Assembly: GCA_035578175.1 (NCBI GenBank)
Contig: JAQMRL010000003.1
Location: forward strand, 91,180,469 to 91,244,468
DNA: 64,000 bases
Reading direction: 5' to 3'
Source: Catonia carolina
Taxonomy: Eukaryota > Arthropoda > Insecta > Hemiptera > Achilidae
Made by a program: the position numbers and the translations under genes. The first letter of the stretch is position 1. Every line of letters begins with the position of its first letter. The notes under the pieces are model-generated. The model had not been told where the DNA came from and made no database searches. It was given only the letters and a program-made list of their open reading frames with translations. Positions 59,501 through 64,000 of the stretch are shown one piece after another.

Positions 59501-62465
59501 GCTACAAGAAGCCGGTGGTGACAAGATAAATGTTCTTCGATTCTCAATTTTCTCCCGAAAACATTGGTTTGTATTCCATTGTAATTTTATTGATATTCAA
59601 CTCATTCATTTTTAAAAAAAATGAATACCGAAAAATAAATGATTGTACTCCAGGAAAATTAGATGTAAACCCCACTTTATTATCTTCTTCATTCTCTTGG
59701 ATGTAGTTGTCTGTTCAAAAAAATTATTAAAACTATAATTGTAGAATGTTTTTTTTTTAATTTTGTTTCTTTTTTTTATGGCCTCTATGGTGGAACCATT
59801 CTAGTCAGTAGTGTTAAAGGTTTCTCAGCTTTTTCCATTTTCCAAAATTCTTTTATTCTTGCCGATCTGAAAGTCCCTTTTTGTTTCTTTTATTAGTTTA
59901 ATTTTTTATTTTTATTTTTGAGGTTTTCCAAATTATTTTTACTTTTTAAATATTTCAATGTTACGTTTAATTTTTTCTTATGTGTTTTTTATATGTGCTT
60001 TTAGTTCAACTGTCCAAATATTGATTTTTTTTGTCCCAAAGTTTTTTTAACTATCTTTTTATTATTCTATTTTCAGGTGTTTTGATTAGATGTCCTAGGA
60101 AAGCTGATATATTTTTCTTTATCATACTTCTTCTTGATTTTTGTGTTCCTACTCGTTCATTTGATGCAATCTAAGACTTCGTTCATTATAATTGATTTTA
60201 ATTATGCAAATCCTAATTATTCTTTCAGCTTTTAATTTATCTATTTCCGCGATTTTTGTTGTTTTGAAATGTTTCTCTTGCATACATTATCACAGGTTTA
60301 ACCACAATTATATAATAATATAAATAATTAATAATATAATTAAATAAATAAAATTAATAAATTTTATAAATAAAATAAATAATATAATATTAAATAATAA
60401 CATAATCTCAATTTTGCTCCCTATTGGGAAACATCTTTTTTAATTTTTATTTTAGTTAGTTTACTTTTTATTTAATTTTTTAAATTTTACTGCAATTTTT
60501 TTATAATAATTTAAATTTGCATGTTTCATTTTTAAGATAGTAGTGCATTTTAAAGATAGTAGTGTACATAAAACATATGCATCTATGCTGTATGTATATT
60601 CATTGATCTTTCACACTAAAGGCTGTTTCATATTTTGTGCGTTTTTTTGTTAGATATAACTTTTTTGCACATTAAGGCCAGTGCATATGATTAAAGATGG
60701 TAGATGAAAATCAGTAATGAAAAAATGCCAGATGCTGGGAATCTAATCTGGGATCCTTGGTAAAGAAGCTTGTTGTCCTGACCACTGCACCACAGAGTGG
60801 CCTTTTTAGTTTTTTCTAAAACAATTAGTTTTAATTTTAGCTTTTTTTTCTTTCAGAATCCTGTAGATTTTGAAGTTGGTGAACTCCAAAGTTTGTCTAA
60901 AGCTCTTGACATGCATAAAGATCTTGCATCTGCATCACATTACATCCATGCTAATGTAACAAAACGTGGAACCAATTTCCATGATCCTGAAGTAAGTACT
61001 TTCTATATATTGGATCTGATATTTATTAGTTTATTTTTGTTTATTTAAGGTCGCATTAATGGATTCGTCTTCAATGATTACTCTAAATTTATGAAATAAT
61101 AGATGTGAAATGTAATGGTTTTTAGACTCTAGTCAGAAATCAAATTCTGGACTAGCCGGATGGAGTCTATATTGCAAAATCTTCTACGGTAACAGTATGA
61201 CGTCTATTCTGTATTTTAAAGCTAAGCTAAAGTACTATTTCAAAATATATTCCTGTATATAAGTTCGGTTATGTATTTTTGGTTATAGCTTGGTGGTTTT
61301 TTTTCTAAACGTAAGGATAACAAAAAAATTTCCTGTTATTGGAACCATAAAATTAGAGATTTTTTTGGCATCTATTTATTCAAAAATAAAGAAATTTTTA
61401 TAATACATCCTACAGTTTGAAATTAATTCTATTTTATATAATGAATTTATATAATAATTTCACTAACCTTCTTTTTAAACTGCGTCAACTTTTATCTTAA
61501 CTTACACGTGTTTTGGTGGATCCACTTTATCAGAGTAAATAAAATAATTGAAACTAAAAATTTTTTTTTCACTTATTTAAAAGAAAAAAAAAGTTTTAGT
61601 TTCAGTTATTTTATTTACTCTGATGATGGTGGATCCACCGAAACATGTGTAAGTAAAGATAAAAAATGACGCAGTTTAAAAAGAAGGTTAGTAAAATTAT
61701 TATATAAATTAGCATCTATTTATTGTAACACTACTCTTGCCCCAACTATCGCAACTCTTCAGTTACAATTGTTGACTTCAAACCTTTGCTTAACGTACAC
61801 ATATGAAAAGTTACACATGCTTGCACATGCACAATCATGCGTTGATTAATCACATTACTTCGTACATATTGAGCAGAATATTGTTTACAATATTTATCTT
61901 AAATCAAAATAAATTGTTTATTCTATCAGAATGTGAATCTGTCAATCGTATAAATGTATAATAAGTATGTGCTATTGACCAGATGGGAACAATTCAGTTA
62001 TGGCTTCTCGAGAGTAGGGATGTAATATATAGTCTTGAAAAATGTGAATTGTATACAGGGTTTAAAAGTATGACTTTAATACTGTGAAATATTCAAATTC
62101 ACAAATTTGAAATATAGTAAAATCTGCCTAGTATGATTTTTGAGAGACGGCCCCAATTTAAATGTAGTGATAAATGTGTATACTAATTTAATGTACTGTA
62201 AGTTACATAAAAGTCGTTTTTTAAGTACTAAATAATTTAGAAAATAAAATAGTGTTATTGACTTGTTGATTGATTCTGATCATTTGTTTCGCTCTAGGTT
62301 GCATCTTACATCGAAGAAGAGTTTGTACACAAACATGCCAAAACAATCAGAAGTCTTTCAGGGTATATCAATGATCTAGCAGAGATGTACAATTCTTCTA
62401 CTGATCTCAATGAAGCGAAACTTAGTTTATACATGTTTGATGAATACCTTAAGAAAAGTGTTTAA
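47438..62465 (+). CDS. Fer2LCH: Ferritin light chain-like subunit, secreted (5 coding exons)
   Basis: Coding exons are 47438-47543, 54644-54777, 56167-56337, 60857-60991 and 62298-62465, in phases 1,0,0,0. The total is 714 nt, or 237 aa plus stop, about the usual length. It is the partner of the heavy subunit in the secreted 24-mer and by family knowledge supports core nucleation, not iron oxidation. Ferroxidase positions are replaced: helix A reads QHISQSYKYL where the heavy chain has INLEF, and the EExxH site reads SDDTWKD. Insect light-chain hallmarks include FEKLYKKLSDDTWKDAI and ITKRGGHVNV. A signal peptide spans about residues 1-19, and Cys25 and Cys33 follow it. Sequons NVT (about 170) and NSS (about 214) could be glycosylated. 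The start at 47438 is chosen because the upstream in-frame ATG at 47417 lies before the acceptor. Intron 4 holds a 3-kb LTR element. Confidence 0.95.
47545..50040. other. Intron 2 of ferritin light chain, AT-rich
   Basis: It contains a short internal direct repeat around 47780-47935 (tttagtttctcagtctttttt twice). No exon was seen. Confidence 0.5.
50045..50960 (-). pseudogene. Worn mariner transposase relic
   Basis: On the minus strand, 50960 downward reads SFLSHIITGDET, then DFMTRGDTIN near 50770. About 360 bp of extra sequence intervenes before LLHNNARP near 50250. Pieces like LTIHPMAQT and DFLAG follow near 50180-50100. The order is that of a mariner catalytic core. The second catalytic Asp is Asn here (HNN for HDN) and there are stops, so it is dead. 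No terminal repeats were found. Confidence 0.6.
50965..52010. other. Intron 2 of ferritin light chain
   Basis: No exon was seen. The stretch 50975-51030 has an isolated cluster of CpG (acgcatacgtggtgcc), which recurs inverted and diverged near 51718-51740 (gacgcgccacgtatgcgtct). The sequences gttcagcgcatgg and actcaacgtgttaac near these points suggest the ends of an uncharacterised inverted element spanning about 50970-51900. Confidence 0.35.
52790..53530 (-). other. GC-shifted block, possible retroelement LTR or promoter-exon fragment
   Basis: The block is distinctly richer in G+C than its neighbours. On the minus strand it shows a CRE palindrome TGACGTCA (53368-53375), a consensus-like donor GGTAAGTCTC near 53201 and a candidate acceptor CTCTTTGCAG|GGACCC near 52995. 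A 96-codon basic frame runs on the plus strand at 52795-53085 and two hydrophobic frames on the minus strand. None is a known family. An LTR with leader, or a retroposed promoter and exon, would explain the signals; I cannot decide. Confidence 0.3.
54028..54063 (-). mobile_element. Mariner-type terminal repeat remnant
   Basis: On the minus strand the sequence reads TACGAGGTGATTCAGAAAGT, close to the terminus of mariner 2 (TACGAGGGCTATTCAGAAAG). It continues with a leader-like stretch to about 53940. The matching far end was not found and the 88-codon frame at 53672-53938 shows no transposase motif. Confidence 0.35.
54644..54777 (+). CDS. Fer2LCH: Ferritin light chain coding exon 2
   Basis: It completes E36 and encodes residues 37-80, from TPICLETMKSSKCNALYSG to SQSYKYLIL. 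It covers helix A without the heavy-chain ligand E73. Acceptor TTTTCAG, donor CTG|GTATGA, the same donor type and position as heavy-chain exon 2. Confidence 0.94.
54803..55170 (-). repeat. Interspersed repeat R, inverted copy
   Basis: It matches 38345-38790 in inverse orientation (ttcttgcctgtatgaatata, aaacatgttttagcgattgg, tgtgtgtgaacagaat, tcctacgatttt, gataggcgttat). It begins only 25 bp after light-chain exon 2. Confidence 0.65.
56167..56337 (+). CDS. Fer2LCH: Ferritin light chain coding exon 3
   Basis: It encodes residues 81-137, from SSRFNRVNRDREGFEKLYKK to EEDKSMTKI. It covers the helix B region, where the heavy-chain EExxH ligand set is replaced. Acceptor TTTGTAG, donor GTAAGT, phase 0 at both ends. 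Confidence 0.95.
56564..57143 (+). repeat. 5' LTR
   Basis: It starts TGATACTG and ends GGCGACA (TG...CA). It is nearly identical to 58940-59523. Internally it carries repeated gcagcggt/gaggcagcggtgaagg-type segments. Confidence 0.9.
57146..57163 (+). promoter_or_regulatory. Primer-binding site, tRNA-Lys type
   Basis: TGGCGCCCAACGTGGGGC is complementary to the 3' end of a tRNA-Lys and is a common primer site of LTR elements. Confidence 0.85.
57164..58939 (+). pseudogene. Interior of the LTR element with integrase zinc-finger remnant
   Basis: Frames at 57248-57526 and 57459-57728 may be the residue of gag but carry no motif that I can name. At 57968-58231 the frame shows the H-H-C-C zinc-binding layout that opens retroviral-type integrases, with the typical tryptophan-proline-arginine step between the pairs. 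The frame shifts just before it. Downstream is AT-rich non-coding DNA, then the 30-bp tandem repeat. Confidence 0.7.
58698..58839 (+). repeat. 30-bp tandem repeat, about 4.7 units
   Basis: The unit taagcgagcctacgcgctca (then acctagaaat) is repeated from 58698 with few changes. It sits between the coding remnant and the 3' LTR. Confidence 0.92.
58940..59523 (+). repeat. 3' LTR
   Basis: It starts TGATACTG and ends GGTGACA. Differences from the 5' LTR are few for most of its length and cluster near the 3' end (about 59415-59470). Confidence 0.9.
59530..60700. other. Intron 4 of ferritin light chain, T-rich
   Basis: Low-complexity T-rich and AT-rich DNA (a TAAATAA-rich stretch at 60310-60400). 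No exon was seen. Confidence 0.6.
60705..60801 (-). mobile_element. tRNA-derived SINE, family A head
   Basis: On the minus strand: an A box (TGGTGCAGTGGTCAGGA), a B-box-like GATTAGATTCCCAG, then the family junction CTGGCATTTTTTCATTAC. The tail is truncated. It ends about 55 bp before light-chain exon 4. Confidence 0.65.
60857..60991 (+). CDS. Fer2LCH: Ferritin light chain coding exon 4
   Basis: It encodes residues 138-182, from NPVDFEVGELQSLSKALDMH to GTNFHDPE. Acceptor TTTCTTTCAG, donor GTAAGT, phase 0 at both ends. Confidence 0.95.
61396..61710. mobile_element. Foldback element B with hammerhead-like core
   Basis: A palindrome (arms 61444 to about 61570 and 61583-61710) lies in the last light-chain intron. 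The arms share cactaaccttctttttaaac and its complement, and the ggtggatcca block. An extra left segment, tttataatacatcctacag, matches copies A and C. The right arm carries a near-intact hammerhead core at 61614-61657; the left arm is mutated (CTGATAA, AAAA). Confidence 0.75.
61614..61657 (+). ncRNA. Hammerhead ribozyme-like motif (copy B, right arm)
   Basis: Order of parts: stem I strand TTTACT, core CTGATGA (61620-61626), one extra T, stem II GGTGGATCCACC, core GAAA (61640-61643), stem III ACAT/GTGT, A at the cleavage position, then AGTAAA pairing back to TTTACT. It has short stems and no stem III loop, as in Penelope-type hammerheads, which tend to work as dimers. The unpaired T after CTGATGA departs from the textbook core. 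Confidence 0.55.
62298..62465 (+). CDS. Fer2LCH: Ferritin light chain coding exon 5 (last)
   Basis: It encodes residues 183-237, from VASYIEEEFVHKHAKTI to DEYLKKSV, then TAA. It matches heavy-chain exon 5 in position (start of the last long helix). Acceptor CGCTCTAG. Confidence 0.95.
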   Translation, partial: VASYIEEEFVHKHAKTIRSLSGYINDLAEMYNSSTDLNEAKLSLYMFDEYLKKSV

Positions 62466-62528
62466 TATTTTATTTTTTAATGTAAATGAACCTTCATATA
62501 CTCATTCAGTTTAGTTTTAATATTGTAT

Positions 62529-62534
62529 AATAAA
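62529..62534 (+). terminator. Poly(A) signal of ferritin light chain
   Basis: AATAAA 64 bp after the stop codon. A second AATAAA lies at 62715-62720. Confidence 0.6.
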
Positions 62535-62888
62535 AATTACAGATTTAAAGAACTTAAATACGTATATTTACTCTTATACTATATTTACTGAACCTTATCA
62601 AAATTTGTGCCATTTATTTTTGTACAAACATTATGTTGTATATATTAATATTAACACATTTTCACAAAAGCAATTTTTGTAGTATTAGTTTGTAATATTG
62701 TTACGTATTTCTATAATAAAAGTTCTTAATTGTAATTCTTTATTTTATTTTCAACATCTGTTATATCTTCATTCAAAAATAAATCTTTATAATGCATCCT
62801 GCAGTTTTAAATATTTCTATTTCATATAATGAATTAATACAATAATTTCACTAACCTTCTTTTTAAACTGCGTCACCTTTATTTTTAT

Positions 62889-62932
62889 TTTACTTACACG
62901 TGTTTCGGTGGATCCACCATCATCAGAGTAAA
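62889..62932 (-). ncRNA. Hammerhead ribozyme-like motif (copy C, left arm)
   Basis: Mirror image of the right-arm motif: CTGATGA (complement of 62920-62926), GGTGGATCCACC, GAAA (complement of 62903-62906), ACAC/GTGT, A, and TTTACT/AGTAAA as stem I. Confidence 0.55.
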
Positions 62933-63036
62933 TAACATATAATTGAAACTAAAAACATTATTTATTAAAAATCTATAGATGTATCATCTTCTATAGATTT
63001 TTAATAAATAATGTTTTTAGTTTCAATTATATGTTA

Positions 63037-63080
63037 TTTACTCTGATGATGGTGGATCCACCGAAACACGTGTAAGTAAA
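63037..63080 (+). ncRNA. Hammerhead ribozyme-like motif (copy C, right arm)
   Basis: TTTACT (63037-63042), CTGATGA (63043-63049), extra T, GGTGGATCCACC (63051-63062), GAAA (63063-63066), stem III ACAC/GTGT (63066-63073), predicted cleavage after A63074, AGTAAA (63075-63080). All three helices can pair. Confidence 0.6.
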
Positions 63081-63224
63081 ATTAAAATAAAGGTGACGCA
63101 GTTTAAAAAGAAGGTTAGTGAAATTATTGTATTAATTCATTATCTGTTATATCTTTCACTTTGGCTGTAATATTATAATGGTTTGTATTTAAAGTAATGA
63201 GACCAAATTAAGGAAAAATCATTA

Positions 63225-63541
63225 CTTTTTTTACTGCTGCCTCAAGGAGGAGCAGTTACTGGTGAAGCGAAGGGAAGGGGTCAGTGTGGAGAGCAAAGAA
63301 TTTACTCAAGTTGAGCATTAAATCTCTCTCCTACTTCTCATAGAGACGACCAATACTAACTGATTGATTTCCTTCAACTAGCTGAGTCCTGCCGTAGGTG
63401 TTAGCTACCTGCCGTCGTACAAACGCTGTGAGAAATTTGCTGTCTGCGCTATCTATCGGCAGCAGAAGCAATTACCTCACAACGTTTGCAGGGCCTAACG
63501 AGCAAAACACCAACAGCCAGCTTATAAATAGTACAGTATCA
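63225..63541 (-). repeat. Diverged LTR fragment of a related LTR element
   Basis: On the minus strand it starts TGATACTGT like the LTRs at 56564 and 58940. It shares tgctgccgatag, ctcacagcg, agctcaac/tgctcaac, cttcgcttcacc and actgctcctcc-type segments in the same order, with strong divergence between them. No partner LTR lies in the window; it may be a solo or truncated LTR. Confidence 0.55.
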
Positions 63542-63544
63542 AAG

Positions 63545-64000
63545 TCCTTTTCCGGAATATCTTTTCAAGTAGCACATCAAAGCTATTTTGACCTCTGTTA
63601 CGGTCCTGTGGTGGTGTGTTCTTTGAAAGATATTTTCATTTAGGGGAACAGAAAACAGTTCCACCCGGGCCACTTTGTGAAATGCACAAAATTTAAAACA
63701 AATTTTAATGAAATAGAATTTATAGTTCGGAAACGACTCGTTGAGTAGTGATAAAATTTAAGGAAACAGGTGTAATTAGATAAAAAGACATAAAACTTTG
63801 TACAAGAAAGTAAAGATATATTAATTAAAATAAAAAATAAAACATAAAATATTATTTGAATAAACAATTACTAGAAACAAAATGAATCAAAATAAGTAGA
63901 AAAATATTGAACTGAAAACTTTACATTTTAATAATTATAATTAGAAGAGAAAACAAAAAAATAATATATTATAAAAAGGAAATTAACTTCATGATAATCT
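63545..64000. other. AT-rich end of the window
   Basis: No gene recognised; the minus-strand 75-codon frame at 63640-63867 lacks features. Confidence 0.5.

Larger units (their letters stand above)
56560..59527 (+). mobile_element. Gypsy-type LTR retrotransposon, internally deleted
   Basis: Two LTRs of about 580 bp in direct orientation flank a 1.8-kb interior, with a 4-bp target duplication agat (56560-56563, 59524-59527). The tRNA-Lys-type primer-binding site lies 2 nt after the 5' LTR, and a short purine tract (ggaggaa) precedes the 3' LTR. The interior keeps an unassigned gag-like start and an integrase zinc-finger region, but protease, polymerase and most of the integrase are gone. It is non-autonomous. 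It lies in light-chain intron 4 in the sense direction. Confidence 0.88.
62786..63143. mobile_element. Foldback element C with hammerhead-like cores in both arms
   Basis: A nearly perfect palindrome: arms 62826-62978 and 62991-63143 around a loop atgtatcatctt. The arms contain atttttaataaataatg, tttcaattatatgttattta, the hammerhead block, ggtgacgcagtttaaaaaga and ggttagtgaaattattgta. A left extension, ctttataatgcatcctgcag, is shared with copies A and B. It starts about 320 bp past the light-chain stop codon. Confidence 0.85.

Noticed and set aside
1..64000. CRISPR arrays, operons, Shine-Dalgarno sites, bacterial terminators
   Set aside because: The window is eukaryotic, with spliced genes and insect-type transposons; regularly spaced repeats of CRISPR type are absent.

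Overview
The window reads as insect nuclear DNA. It is AT-rich, its genes are split by long introns, and it is full of eukaryotic transposable elements. It carries a complete head-to-head pair of secreted ferritin genes, as insects have. The heavy-chain-like (ferroxidase) subunit is on the minus strand in five coding exons (41335 down to 5658, 253 aa). The light-chain-like subunit is on the plus strand in five coding exons (47438 to 62465, 237 aa). Both begin with a signal peptide, as expected for ferritin of the insect secretory pathway and haemolymph. The insect order cannot be fixed from this window. Almost none of the listed open frames is a gene in its own right: the real exons are 103-180 bp long.

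Layout. 1-5.6 kb lies downstream of the heavy-chain gene and holds SINE relics, a Penelope-like GIY-YIG relic and a LINE tail. 5.66-41.3 kb is the heavy-chain gene. Its introns hold an internally deleted mariner, a LINE nested inside another LINE, a 396-bp retroposon with an 11-bp target duplication, a foldback element, and a composite at 21.9-25.9 kb (two pogo/Tigger-like copies, an inverted-dimer mariner, a hairpin MITE). They also hold a second pogo/Tigger-type element with a SINE inside it, and a 416-bp terminal-inverted-repeat element. 41.34-41.78 kb is the shared divergent promoter. 41.8-62.5 kb is the light-chain gene, with a second inverted-dimer mariner, a second copy of the 396-bp retroposon, a worn mariner, an unclassified GC-shifted block, a deleted LTR retrotransposon with both LTRs, primer-binding site and 4-bp target duplication, and a foldback element in the last intron. 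62.5-64 kb holds a third foldback element just past the light-chain end and a diverged LTR fragment.

How the genes work together. By knowledge of the family, heavy and light subunits co-assemble into a 24-mer. The heavy subunit oxidises iron and keeps all seven ferroxidase ligands; the light subunit has lost most of them and supports mineral nucleation. The two genes share intron positions and phases (1,0,0,0), which points to one ancestral duplicated gene. Their 5' ends lie within about 450 bp, which suits coordinated expression.

The most unusual signals are (i) palindromic foldback elements whose arms carry hammerhead-ribozyme-like cores, probably Penelope-derived, (ii) two different mariner families that became inverted dimers with breakpoints at the same place in the transposase, and (iii) a reconstructable history of nested insertions.
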